A stretch of DNA of 26,971 nt, taken from the IMG/VR virus record IMGVR_UViG_3300042935_000617, positions 1 through 26,971 of that record; one strand, written 5' to 3'. The translations under genes were made by a program, and so were the position numbers. The DNA is from a virus. Below are positions 1 through 6,048 of the stretch, piece by piece (positions within the stretch are counted from its first letter, which is position 1; each line of letters starts with the position of its first letter). The notes beneath the pieces are model-generated. The model was not told the DNA's origin and ran no database searches. It was given only the letters and a program-made list of their open reading frames with translations.

Positions 1-489
1 TATCTTACCAATCAAATTAAACTCATTCAATTTAAATCTTAAACGAGACTTAACAATGTTGTAAGCCATCCTTGTAACCTGTGAAGCTTCCTCAATCACG
101 GCACACGTTATCTCAATTCCCGCTAAACTGTCAAAATTAGGATCACTTGGTTTTGATTCCAAATCCTTTAGGATAATCTCTGAACCATTATAAAATGTAA
201 TTGTATTGGACTGACCATTGTATGTGTAATGTTTATCTGCTTCCATACCACTCATCTTTAAAACCTCAAATAAGGTGTTTAGAGACGTTTGTTTTAGAGA
301 TGATAAAGTTGTACGTCCAAGTAAAGTTCGTATCCCCTTGTACTTTAAACACATCGTCATTAACCATAATGACGCTAACATACTCTTTCCACCTCCTGCT
401 GAACCACCGAAGACCAGTTCATTGGTTGTATTATCCATAAGATAATCCCATGCAATTGTCTGTCTCTTGGTTAGTTTAATGTCAGGCAT
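1..489 (-). CDS. terL: Terminase large subunit, N-terminal part (runs off left edge)
   Basis: This is the ATPase that drives DNA into the prohead and, through a C-terminal nuclease lying outside the window, cuts the concatemer. The 163 visible codons begin at the ATG at 487-489, eight bases inside the end of the upstream methyltransferase-like gene, which suggests translational coupling. A Walker A loop GGSAGGGKS lies at residues 28-36. A GRTTLSSLKQT stretch (58-68), typical of the adenine-binding/arginine region, follows. A Walker B-type segment CAVIEEAS lies at 129-136 with the acidic pair E133/E134. This arrangement matches PBSX/Terminase_6-type large subunits. It is the last visible gene of a leftward operon that also encodes the small terminase. 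The ATPase identity is seen directly; the nuclease half is inferred from the family. Confidence 0.93.
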   Translation of the reverse strand, partial: MPDIKLTKRQTIAWDYLMDNTTNELVFGGSAGGGKSMLASLWLMTMCLKYKGIRTLLGRTTLSSLKQTSLNTLFEVLKMSGMEADKHYTYNGQSNTITFYNGSEIILKDLESKPSDPNFDSLAGIEITCAVIEEASQVTRMAYNIVKSRLRFKLNEFNLIGKI

Positions 490-1024
490 ATAATGATGAT
501 GGTTTATAATTCTTATTAGAGTTATTATGTTCCAAGTGATGAAACATTAAATCCCTTGGTAAGAATTTAGAACAGAAGTAAGAGTTATTAAATGATGATG
601 TGTTCCCATCAAATGAAACTTTCTTATCTACTATTAATAATTGTAAGTCCTTATCCAAAAAGAATTGACCTACCTCTTGGTAATTTAATATTGGTAGACC
701 CAATATCATTGCAAAGGGTTTACCCAATTTATATAATCTATCTAACACTTCTAACTTACGGGTAAAGGGTGGATTAGAGATGACATAGTCATAGTATGGA
801 GGTTCATATTCAAAAAAGTCATAACCCTCTTCTATGTGTCCGTAAATAACTTTATGACCCTGTTTGGTTATTTGTTGTACAAACTCACTTTCAAATTTAT
901 CAAATGGACACCACACAATACTATTCGGTTTTATATATTGAAGGATTGGTTCCACCAATATTGATGGGGTATAATATTCGTCCTTGTCTTTAGTTCTAAA
1001 GTGTGCTGAATTAATCTTTATCAT
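482..1024 (-). CDS. Methyltransferase-like protein with NPPF motif
   Basis: This 180-residue protein resembles a widespread phage family annotated as adenine-specific DNA methyltransferase or, less plausibly, sugar-phosphate nucleotidyltransferase. Visible signatures are EYYTP at residues 16-20, an amino-methyltransferase motif IV NPPF at 84-87 after a hydrophobic strand, and SFNNSYFCSKFLPRD near 144-158. A classic S-adenosylmethionine-binding FxGxG loop is missing; WCPFDKFESEFV at 38-49 occupies that place, so cofactor use is uncertain. The start codon overlaps the stop of the upstream methyltransferase as ATGA, and its stop overlaps the terL start by eight bases. It is thus sandwiched between a methyltransferase and the packaging motor. 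A nucleotide- or DNA-modifying role is inferred; catalytic activity is not certain. Confidence 0.7.
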   Translation of the reverse strand: MIKINSAHFRTKDKDEYYTPSILVEPILQYIKPNSIVWCPFDKFESEFVQQITKQGHKVIYGHIEEGYDFFEYEPPYYDYVISNPPFTRKLEVLDRLYKLGKPFAMILGLPILNYQEVGQFFLDKDLQLLIVDKKVSFDGNTSSFNNSYFCSKFLPRDLMFHHLEHNNSNKNYKPSSLYA

Positions 1025-1830
1025 ATACCCATAATTTGTTTTGATAATTCATAATATGGTGTATGTATTTCGGATCCTATCCACTGTCTATTCATTTCTT
1101 TTGATATTCTTGTCGTAGTGGATGCTCCAAGGAAGGGATCATATACAATGTCCATTTCATTAGTCCAAGTTTGAATATGTCGTCGTGCTATTTCATCAGT
1201 CATGACCGCAGGATGATTAACACTTAATTTATTCTTATATGATTTGTTTGCACCATTTGCTATATACCATACATTATCTTCATTACCATATTCTCTAATC
1301 GGTACACCTTGAAACGCATCCACAAAATCTCCTTGATAGTTTCTAAATTTTCTTGAGTTTCTAACCTGACCTGCAGTTTTATTCTTTTTTAATATTGGAT
1401 TGAATGTATTTGGTTTTCCTTTTGAGAATATAAACATGTTCTCCCATACACTTCTATATCTATGTGGTGATGGAAATGGTGTTCCTGTCTTATACCAAAT
1501 CAAATGGTCCCAAAAGTTAAGTTCACATTCATCCAAAAAGTATAACGCCTGTCTCATTGAACTACCTGTTCTACTTTTATTAATAGTTTGGTCTTGGACA
1601 TTCCACATAATAACTCCACCAGGTTTTAGGACCCTTGTCATTTCTTTTGCTATTGATTCAAAATCAAAAGACATTCCACTTTTTAATCTTTTATGGTCTG
1701 TTTTATCTTTACCGTATCTCCTCATGTTGTCATAAGGAGGACTGGTACAAATCAAATCTATCATTCCATCTTCCATTCGGGACATTGTTTCTAAACAATC
1801 CTCATTGTATATATTATTAATTTCTATCAT
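1021..1830 (-). CDS. DNA methyltransferase, beta class (N4-cytosine or N6-adenine)
   Basis: This 269-residue enzyme should transfer a methyl group from S-adenosylmethionine to an exocyclic amino group in DNA. Motif IV TSPPY is at residues 29-33 near the N terminus. A motif X-like HPAVMTDEIARRHI lies at 206-219, and the cofactor-binding motif I DPFLGASTT at 231-239 near the C terminus. This order (IV before I) defines the beta class. Between them, WDHLIWYKTG (107-116) and WENMFIFSKG (129-138) are typical of the family. TSPPY alone does not decide between cytosine and adenine as target. No restriction endonuclease is adjacent, so it is probably an orphan phage enzyme for self-protection or marking. 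It lies 31 bases after the small terminase and overlaps the next gene by four bases. Confidence 0.9.
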   Translation of the reverse strand: MIEINNIYNEDCLETMSRMEDGMIDLICTSPPYDNMRRYGKDKTDHKRLKSGMSFDFESIAKEMTRVLKPGGVIMWNVQDQTINKSRTGSSMRQALYFLDECELNFWDHLIWYKTGTPFPSPHRYRSVWENMFIFSKGKPNTFNPILKKNKTAGQVRNSRKFRNYQGDFVDAFQGVPIREYGNEDNVWYIANGANKSYKNKLSVNHPAVMTDEIARRHIQTWTNEMDIVYDPFLGASTTTRISKEMNRQWIGSEIHTPYYELSKQIMGI

Positions 1831-1861
1831 ACCATAGTCAAAAACGACATTTTAAGGGTGT

Positions 1862-2260
1862 TTAATCCCTGTCTAATACGATGTTAAGGTTTATCTCATT
1901 TCCATTAGAAGTTATGTCTATCTTCCTCGTACCCTCCAAGGAATGGATTTTAGCAATGTCCGCCAATACCTCACGTTCAGTCCTCTTGTTATTGTCATCT
2001 CTACATCTCTTAAGTAAGTCATATAGTTGGTTAAGATGATTTTCCAATATCTCTTCTTGATTCTGTTGGTATCTTTCTTTTAATCTTTCTCTTGCTTCTT
2101 TCCATAACCTTTCCGCCTGTCTTTCGGATACCTTAAACTCTTTTGATGCGGTTGATGCAAATTCTCTATATGATAAATGATCATATAACATCATCTCAAA
2201 TACTCGTGACATTACTGATTCAAATTCCAACTCGTCTGTTTTTCTTCCTACTTTTGCCAT
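1862..2260 (-). CDS. terS: Terminase small subunit candidate
   Basis: The protein (132 residues) has the layout of a phage small terminase. A basic, helical N-terminal DNA-binding region (about 1-60) contains a likely helix-turn-helix around YREFASTASKEFKVSERQAERLW. A long charged coiled-coil/oligomerisation stretch follows (about 60-108). The C-terminal segment REVLADIAKIHSLEG followed by KIDITSNG (about 95-122) is highly characteristic of terminase small subunits. It would recognise the packaging start site and regulate the large subunit. Its start overlaps the stop of the upstream gene as TAATG. Unusually, two methyltransferase-like genes separate it from terL. The call rests on domain architecture and position. 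Confidence 0.78.
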   Translation of the reverse strand: MAKVGRKTDELEFESVMSRVFEMMLYDHLSYREFASTASKEFKVSERQAERLWKEARERLKERYQQNQEEILENHLNQLYDLLKRCRDDNNKRTEREVLADIAKIHSLEGTRKIDITSNGNEINLNIVLDRD

Positions 2261-2589
2261 TACGTTACTTTTATATTTAGTTTATCGTTTATATAGTTCT
2301 TTAACTTTCTTGATTGAATAGATACACAACTTGGACAATTAAAATCAAACTCCTCGTTAAATAGAAAACTATATACCTTATTAATAAATTCTTTCTTATC
2401 TTCTACCCTATTACCAAGTTCCACATATGCAAGTAGAATATCGTTTGGACTTGGTATAAACATTTCCTCATCAACTAAATCAGGTAGGAATGTCAATGGT
2501 TCTTTCTTCTTCTTACAAGATGTACAACCTTTCTTCTTCTTACCATCTGATTTTAAACTATCAATTTTATCTTTTAGTTCTTTATTCAT
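2260..2589 (-). CDS. Hypothetical protein with two CxxC pairs
   Basis: This is a 109-residue protein I cannot assign to a function. A lysine-rich N terminus surrounds CTSC at residues 22-25, and a second pair, CPSC, sits at 85-88. Together they could form one split zinc site. The middle (about 48-80) looks helical. The gene lies between the sigma-like/99-residue genes and the small terminase, overlapping the latter as TAATG and following the 99-residue gene after a single base, so it is clearly co-transcribed. Zinc binding is inferred only from cysteine spacing. A DNA-binding or packaging accessory role is possible but not shown. Confidence 0.8.
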   Translation of the reverse strand: MNKELKDKIDSLKSDGKKKKGCTSCKKKKEPLTFLPDLVDEEMFIPSPNDILLAYVELGNRVEDKKEFINKVYSFLFNEEFDFNCPSCVSIQSRKLKNYINDKLNIKVT

Positions 2590-2590
2590 A

Positions 2591-2890
2591 TTAATTTTTA
2601 GTTTTATTCCACGATGTTAATTCATAAGCCAATTGTCCATCGGGTGTGTCAGGATAATTTGACCTTTTAATTACTGGTGTTACAGGGTTAATAAAAAACT
2701 CATCCAAATTATCAAATGGGTCTGTCATCCTTAACTCTTTTGTTTTATTGGATATATATTCCTCTACTTCTTCTCTTGAAGGTATATTTAATTCTGTTTC
2801 TCCGTAAGGATTGGTATAAGTCATCGCTTTACCCTTCTTCTTATCCCTTTCAACCTTTCTTTTAAATCTTCTTGTTGCTGTACTACTCAT
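2591..2890 (-). CDS. Hypothetical protein, 99 residues
   Basis: The product is 99 residues with a very basic N terminus (RRFKRKVERDKKKGK, about 7-21) followed by an acidic, partly helical middle (SREEVEEYISNKTKEL, about 38-53). There is no membrane segment or recognised motif. Its first eight bases overlap the end of the sigma-like gene and its stop sits one base before the next start, so it belongs to the packaging/regulatory operon. The basic tail could contact nucleic acid, but no function is claimed. Confidence 0.78.
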   Translation of the reverse strand: MSSTATRRFKRKVERDKKKGKAMTYTNPYGETELNIPSREEVEEYISNKTKELRMTDPFDNLDEFFINPVTPVIKRSNYPDTPDGQLAYELTSWNKTKN

Positions 2891-3398
2891 TGTTATATCT
2901 TTTAAATGTACTTAATTTAACTTGTGTTCTTGTTTCCTTTATATATCTTCCTATTGATGGTAATGATATTTTTGTATCTATTGCTACTTTCTTTAATGAA
3001 CCTAATAACATGTACTTCTCAAATATTACTTTATTGAACCAGTTCACCTCCCCGAATTGTTCTTCCATTATATCCATGAACCTGTGGTCATCCATTTCGG
3101 TTTCATTTCTTATCATTTGAATTGCATCATTCAATTCAATGTGGGTGAAATTTTCCTTCTTATATTTCTTATAAAAAGGACTTGAAGGATAACACCAATT
3201 GACCATTATGATACGAATAATATAAGCTTTAATTGACTCATCATCAAGATTAACATTTATTTCTTTTTTATCATACAACTGAAGAATGACCTCATGTAAC
3301 AATTCTGATGCCCAATCATCGTTGTCAGTATATTTGTGAGCTATCTTTAACAACTTGTAATAGTTCTTCATTATGTACAACTCAACTTCTTTATTCAA
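2883..3398 (-). CDS. Sigma-70-like factor (phage-encoded)
   Basis: At 171 residues this looks like a small sigma-70-family protein of the type seen in Bacteroidota phages. Residues about 15-75 resemble a region 2 helical bundle (IAHKYTDNDDWASELLHEVILQ, then the IKAYIIRIIMVNW helix). Residues about 118-160 resemble region 4, with a helix-turn-helix in which LKKVAIDTKISLPSIGRYI would be the recognition unit. It would redirect host RNA polymerase to phage promoters, probably late ones. It overlaps both neighbours by eight bases. Region 2 is divergent, with few canonical -10-melting aromatics, so it may be an atypical sigma factor or a sigma-derived regulator. A promoter-like motif repeated in the structural region (9112-9125 and 11616-11629) is a plausible target, by inference only. 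Confidence 0.72.
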   Translation of the reverse strand: MNKEVELYIMKNYYKLLKIAHKYTDNDDWASELLHEVILQLYDKKEINVNLDDESIKAYIIRIIMVNWCYPSSPFYKKYKKENFTHIELNDAIQMIRNETEMDDHRFMDIMEEQFGEVNWFNKVIFEKYMLLGSLKKVAIDTKISLPSIGRYIKETRTQVKLSTFKRYNNE

Positions 3399-3660
3399 TA
3401 TTTAAGTATTTTCTACAATCAAACAGGACTTGACATACAATATATTCTTCCTGTTGTTCATTGCTCATCAAACTACTTTCCAATACTTCATCAAGGAAAC
3501 TAATTCTGTTTATGGTTGGGTCTAAATGTTTATCTATATCTGTTAATAATAAATCAATTATTTCATTACATACAGCCTGCTTTTGTTTAACTGTAAATGT
3601 TGGGTAAGATGTAGGTATGTCTATAAACCCAAGTTCAATATGTTCATTCTTATTTCGCAT
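3391..3660 (-). CDS. Hypothetical protein, 89 residues
   Basis: This is an 89-residue acidic, mostly helical protein with no motif I recognise. It has an N-terminal ELGFIDIPTSYPTFTVKQK stretch and a C-terminal EQQEEYIVCQVLFDCRKYL helix. It overlaps the upstream zinc/HTH gene by 11 bases and the downstream sigma-like gene by eight, so the three are translated as a coupled block. Position next to a sigma-like factor would fit a regulatory partner, but nothing in the sequence demonstrates that. Confidence 0.78.
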   Translation of the reverse strand: MRNKNEHIELGFIDIPTSYPTFTVKQKQAVCNEIIDLLLTDIDKHLDPTINRISFLDEVLESSLMSNEQQEEYIVCQVLFDCRKYLNIE

Positions 3661-4375
3661 AATCGTCTCGTATTATTCTCATTACCGTTGCTGGTGATAT
3701 ATCATAAATATCTGCAATCTTTTGATAAGTCATTCCATTTTGTTTTAATTCAATTAACTCTAACCTTTTATGATATACTGGTGACCTTTCATTACCATTT
3801 TGATTTTTGGTTGCAATCTTTTTAAATTTATTAATTGGTTTTTCCCATACCTTATCTTTTGTTTTAAACCCTTCCTTGCTCCATACACCATTTGAATTAA
3901 ATTTCCAACCAAGTAACGTTAGAAATTCTGTTACCTGTCCTTTTTGATATTCATCAGCATAATTATTTGGTTTTTGTGGAACCCTTTCAGAACCACCATT
4001 TTCCATTTTATACTGTTCATCTTTCTTTCTTCTGATTGTTAATTCATATTCTCTTACACAACTAATACATTGGTGTCTTTTTACGTAAAACTCTGTCTTA
4101 ATATCTTTAACCTTCTTACAATTCGTACATCTACGTTGACCTTCCAGTACTTTTATTTCTAATTCTTGGACCACTGGTTGGATTATTTCTTCTTGTTGAG
4201 GTATTTGTTCCAATAATTTTTTTTGTTCTTTTAATTTGAGTTTATATTGTTTTGATTGCTTTCTTAAACAAGTAAAACAAATATGTCTAGTATAAAACTT
4301 TTTATGTGTTGAATGATAGTAGGTGTAATATTCTTTTTCATCTTGACTAACATTGCACTTGGAACATATCTTCAT
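3650..4375 (-). CDS. Zinc-ribbon and helix-turn-helix protein, putative DNA-binding regulator
   Basis: The product has 241 residues. Two cysteine modules are visible: CSKC (4-7) with CFTC (33-36), and CTNC (83-86) with CISC (103-106). Each has the two CxxC knuckles expected of a zinc ribbon or HNH-associated finger. A lysine/glutamine-rich helix (about 41-75) separates them. The C terminus (about 205-238) holds a resolvase/terminase-like helix-turn-helix, GMTYQKIADIYDISPATVMRII. HNH catalytic histidines are not evident, so a nuclease is unlikely. It is the first gene of the packaging operon, 24 bases downstream of a strong terminator, so its expression probably depends on read-through. A transcription factor or DNA-end recognition role is inferred. 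Confidence 0.75.
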   Translation of the reverse strand: MKICSKCNVSQDEKEYYTYYHSTHKKFYTRHICFTCLRKQSKQYKLKLKEQKKLLEQIPQQEEIIQPVVQELEIKVLEGQRRCTNCKKVKDIKTEFYVKRHQCISCVREYELTIRRKKDEQYKMENGGSERVPQKPNNYADEYQKGQVTEFLTLLGWKFNSNGVWSKEGFKTKDKVWEKPINKFKKIATKNQNGNERSPVYHKRLELIELKQNGMTYQKIADIYDISPATVMRIIRDDYAK

Positions 4376-4390
4376 ATAAATACTTCAATA

Positions 4391-4435
4391 AATTAAAAAG
4401 ACCTGATACCCAAGTTTTAATTAGGATACCAGGTC
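4391..4435 (-). terminator. Intrinsic terminator upstream of the packaging operon
   Basis: On the minus strand a 12-bp stem (4424-4435 with 4400-4411, including two G-U pairs) with a 12-base loop is followed at once by TTTTTAATT. On the plus strand the hairpin is not followed by a T run, so it works leftward. It lies between the 71-residue gene and the 241-residue gene, whose ATG is only 24 bases further on. It may terminate the short upstream transcript and act as an attenuator for the operon. The 8-base sequence taccaggt occurs at 4427-4434 inside the stem and again at 4446-4453. Confidence 0.85.
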
Positions 4436-4464
4436 AGGAGTTTATTACCAGGTATGATAATAAT

Positions 4465-4496
4465 TAAATATAAACTATCTAATCTATATCATCAAG
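4465..4496 (-). promoter_or_regulatory. Candidate promoter, CTTG-N20-TATATTTA, leader of packaging operon
   Basis: Read on the minus strand, CTTG (4496-4493), exactly 20 bases, then TATATTTA (4472-4465) match the Bacteroidota -33/-7 layout. Spacing and -7 box are the same as in the two TTTG-N20-TATATTTATA sites in this window (4744-4711 minus and 6217-6250 plus). It overlaps the last codons of the 71-residue gene. It would start a leader of roughly 85 bases that runs straight into the terminator at 4435-4391 before the first ATG of the packaging operon. In an AT-rich genome chance matches are possible. Confidence 0.45.
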
Positions 4497-4694
4497 TGAT
4501 AAGAATTGTTTAGTTTGCGTAATTACTTTTGAATACTGATTGAGGATTATTTCATCACCAGTACTTCTTTCTGTTGAGGATAGTTTTTCTAACATGGAAA
4601 TATATTCATTCCTTACGGTTGAAGGTAGATTATAAAATTCCTTCAACGATAGCTCTTTATCTCTCCAAGTCCAGCCTTTCTTTTCTCTAGTCAT
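4479..4694 (-). CDS. Hypothetical protein, 71 residues
   Basis: This is a small charged protein with no recognised domain. It starts TREKKGWTWRDKELSLKEFYNLP and ends in acidic residues (LSLDDID). It looks helical and soluble, without a signal peptide or membrane segment. It stands alone: a well-formed promoter-like site lies 17 bases upstream of its ATG and an intrinsic terminator lies 44 bases downstream, so it is probably a short independent, likely early, transcript. Its location between the early plus-strand genes and the packaging operon would suit a small regulator or host-takeover protein, but that is speculation. Confidence 0.72.
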   Translation of the reverse strand: MTREKKGWTWRDKELSLKEFYNLPSTVRNEYISMLEKLSSTERSTGDEIILNQYSKVITQTKQFLSLDDID

Positions 4695-4710
4695 AATAAA
4701 TATATATGTA

Positions 4711-4744
4711 TATAAATATAAATAAAATTATTTAATTATACAAA
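4711..4744 (-). promoter_or_regulatory. Candidate promoter TTTG-N20-TATATTTATA for the 71-residue gene
   Basis: On the minus strand TTTG (4744-4741), 20 bases, then TATATTTATA (4720-4711) fit the Bacteroidota promoter consensus (TTTG, 19-21 bases, TAnnTTTG) except for the last base. The gene's ATG is 16 bases further on. The same boxes with the same spacing recur on the plus strand at 6217-6250. Confidence 0.6.
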
Positions 4745-4761
4745 TAGTTCAACAAGTTTCT

Positions 4762-4776
4762 TCCAGTAATACTGGA
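4762..4776. promoter_or_regulatory. Perfect 15-base palindrome, candidate operator
   Basis: The sequence TCCAGTAATACTGGA has 7-base arms around a central A. It lies 18 bases upstream of the -33 box of the minus-strand promoter at 4711-4744, within the divergent region. A dimeric repressor or activator could bind it. A short hairpin without a T run would be the alternative, so it is not a terminator. Confidence 0.4.
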
Positions 4777-4833
4777 CTCTTTTCTTTTACTTTTTTTCTT
4801 TAACAATTAACTCAACAGGTTATACTAGTAACA

Positions 4834-4860
4834 CCCCCCCTAGTCCCCCCCATAAAGGGG
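4834..4860. other. C7-TAGT-C7 tract, potential G-quadruplex on the minus strand
   Basis: The plus strand reads seven C (4834-4840), TAGT, seven C (4845-4851), ATAAA, then GGGG (4857-4860). The minus strand therefore carries two G7 runs four bases apart, enough for four G3 tracts. The CCCC-ATAAA-GGGG part can also form a short hairpin. Such GC blocks are exceptional in this AT-rich sequence. Confidence 0.5.
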
Positions 4861-5002
4861 CATAGAAATAGTGCTTGATATTCTTCTATTAAAAATAGAT
4901 TCAAGTGGATTTTTTATAGGTCTTCTCAACCTCTATACATAATAAATACCAAATAATATTCAAAAAGACAAATTATTTATAAACTATTTTAAAAATAAAT
5001 GT

Positions 5003-5037
5003 GGAAAAGTATATCTATAAATATTTTTATACTTTCC
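5003..5037. repeat. Imperfect inverted repeat upstream of the plus-strand genes
   Basis: GGAAAAGTATA (5003-5013) is complementary to TATACTTTCC (5028-5037) with one bulged A. The right arm overlaps the -33 region of the candidate promoter of the 5076 gene. It could be an operator, perhaps for self-regulation by the winged-helix-like product, or simply a hairpin. Confidence 0.4.
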
Positions 5038-5057
5038 AAAAGTTTCGTATATTTATT
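5024..5057 (+). promoter_or_regulatory. Candidate promoter of the plus-strand early genes
   Basis: TATATTTATT (5048-5057) is preceded by exactly 20 bases and TTTT (5024-5027), one base from the TTTG box. The layout matches the other promoter-like sites in the window. Transcription would begin around 5062-5065, giving a 5' leader of about a dozen bases before the ATG at 5076. Confidence 0.38.
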
Positions 5058-5075
5058 AATATAAAACAATATACT

Positions 5076-5531
5076 ATGGCAATTAGAATCCAAACTTATT
5101 GGAAGACGGTAGACGCTCCAAGAGAACAAATCATTAAAGATATAAAGATGTGTAAGACACAAGATTATATTCTTTATTTTTTATTTAAAACATATGGTAC
5201 ATTAACCGCTGAAGACGCTTTATTACTATCTAATGATTACGGATATGAGATTAAAGAAAGTTCATTAAGAAGGTCAATAGACACTCTTAAACACCCAAAG
5301 AATAAATGTATAAGAGAAGTTGGTACAACAAGAGCATCAACCAATCGTATGGTTACAATGTACACATTAGCTGATGAGAATGTTGATGTAATTATAACAA
5401 TAAGAAAAAACTTACCAGATTCAATTAAAGTAGATTTGGTATTAGATGAAGATGGTTCAATTGATATTGGTAATATGATTGACCAACTTACAGAACAAGT
5501 AGTATTTTTAACAACTAAATATAAATTATAA
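5076..5531 (+). CDS. Putative winged-helix DNA-binding protein
   Basis: The frame is open from 5001, but the ATG at 5076 (MAIRIQTYW) is preferred. The upstream extension would lie over the promoter-like site and inverted repeat and encodes an atypical Tyr/Phe-rich stretch. The 151-residue product has an N-terminal half (about 18-100) that looks like a winged helix: a helix QDYILYFLFKTYG, then LTAEDALLL, a recognition-helix candidate ESSLRRSIDTL, then a basic hairpin and strand ending VTMYTLA. The C-terminal half is acidic and helical. It is first in a four-gene plus-strand cluster. A transcriptional or replication regulator is plausible; the fold is inferred from pattern only. Confidence 0.68.
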   Translation: MAIRIQTYWKTVDAPREQIIKDIKMCKTQDYILYFLFKTYGTLTAEDALLLSNDYGYEIKESSLRRSIDTLKHPKNKCIREVGTTRASTNRMVTMYTLADENVDVIITIRKNLPDSIKVDLVLDEDGSIDIGNMIDQLTEQVVFLTTKYKL

Positions 5532-5758
5532 TGGGAAATTGTCCTGAATTTTACTCAAGAGAAGTTAGCATTATGCAACAATCTCAATCCAAACTTGCTT
5601 TGGAATTTCTAACACATCACGGAATCGTTCCAACACCAATGGAATTGTGGTCAGTAACGGAAGTGTTTGTTCAATGTTGTCTTCATAATCAAACTGATGA
5701 TTTGAAGAAACGATTAAAGGATTTGGATGCTTGGATTATTAAACGTAAAAATAAATAA
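5531..5758 (+). CDS. Hypothetical protein, 75 residues
   Basis: The start overlaps the stop of the upstream gene as TAATG, which supports this start over the internal ATG at residue 15. The protein begins MGNCPEFYSREVS, has a central helix QSKLALEFLTHHGIVPTPMELWSVTEVFVQCC, and ends with a very basic charged helix (DDLKKRLKDLDAWIIKRKNK). There is no membrane segment. No family is recognised. The arrangement PTPMELWSVTEVFVQ could be part of a helix-turn-helix, but this is weak. It is probably a small early protein. Confidence 0.72.
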   Translation: MGNCPEFYSREVSIMQQSQSKLALEFLTHHGIVPTPMELWSVTEVFVQCCLHNQTDDLKKRLKDLDAWIIKRKNK

Positions 5759-5759
5759 A

Positions 5760-6047
5760 ATGAAAAAACTACAAGAAGTTATGTTTGAAGAAGATAAAAC
5801 AATGACTACCTTTTCAATTGAAGACCCTCTAACAGGTAATATAATAGTTATACCTATGAAAAATGAACTTGTATTATCTCTATCACCAGAAAAGTTAATT
5901 AAAATTATCTCAACTATTATTGAAAAAGAATTTAAAAAACAAGAAACCATCCGTGGTGTTATTACCAAACCAATTGATGAAAGTGTAGAAATGATAGTAT
6001 CGGAAGAAGATATGGATATAATTAAAAAATATTTATTAAATAAGTAA
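5760..6047 (+). CDS. Hypothetical protein, 95 residues
   Basis: The ATG at 5760, one base after the previous stop codon, is preferred to the upstream in-frame ATG at 5727, which would overlap the preceding gene by 32 bases. The protein (MKKLQEVMFEED...) alternates charged segments and beta-like stretches (TFSIEDPLTGNIIVIPM). It continues with an amphipathic helix (LIKIISTIIEKEFKKQ) and ends EEDMDIIKKYLLNK. No known domain is visible. It is part of the coupled plus-strand cluster. Confidence 0.72.
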   Translation: MKKLQEVMFEEDKTMTTFSIEDPLTGNIIVIPMKNELVLSLSPEKLIKIISTIIEKEFKKQETIRGVITKPIDESVEMIVSEEDMDIIKKYLLNK

Positions 6048-6048
6048 T

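Larger units (their letters stand above)
4695..5075. other. Divergent intergenic region of 381 bases
   Basis: This gene-free stretch separates leftward from rightward genes. It contains a minus-strand promoter-like site (4711-4744), a 15-base perfect palindrome (4762-4776), a pyrimidine-rich tract (about 4776-4800), a C7-TAGT-C7 block with a short hairpin (4834-4860), a very AT-rich stretch (about 4920-5000), and an imperfect inverted repeat (5003-5037) overlapping a plus-strand promoter-like site. I found no convincing open reading frame. The combination suits a regulatory hub and could also hold an origin, but no clear iterons were seen. Confidence 0.6.

Noticed and set aside
201-440. Plus-strand open frame opposite the large terminase
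   Set aside because: The minus-strand frame carries Walker A and B motifs, so the opposite frame is a shadow.
482-1830. Complete restriction-modification system
   Set aside because: Only methyltransferase-like genes are present. No endonuclease motif lies next to them, and the neighbours are packaging genes.
3650-4375. HNH homing endonuclease
   Set aside because: CxxC knuckles are present but the His-Asn-His catalytic core is not evident, and the C terminus is a helix-turn-helix.
4695-5075. Replication origin with iterons
   Set aside because: The region is AT-rich with inverted repeats, but I found no array of regular direct repeats and no replication gene nearby.
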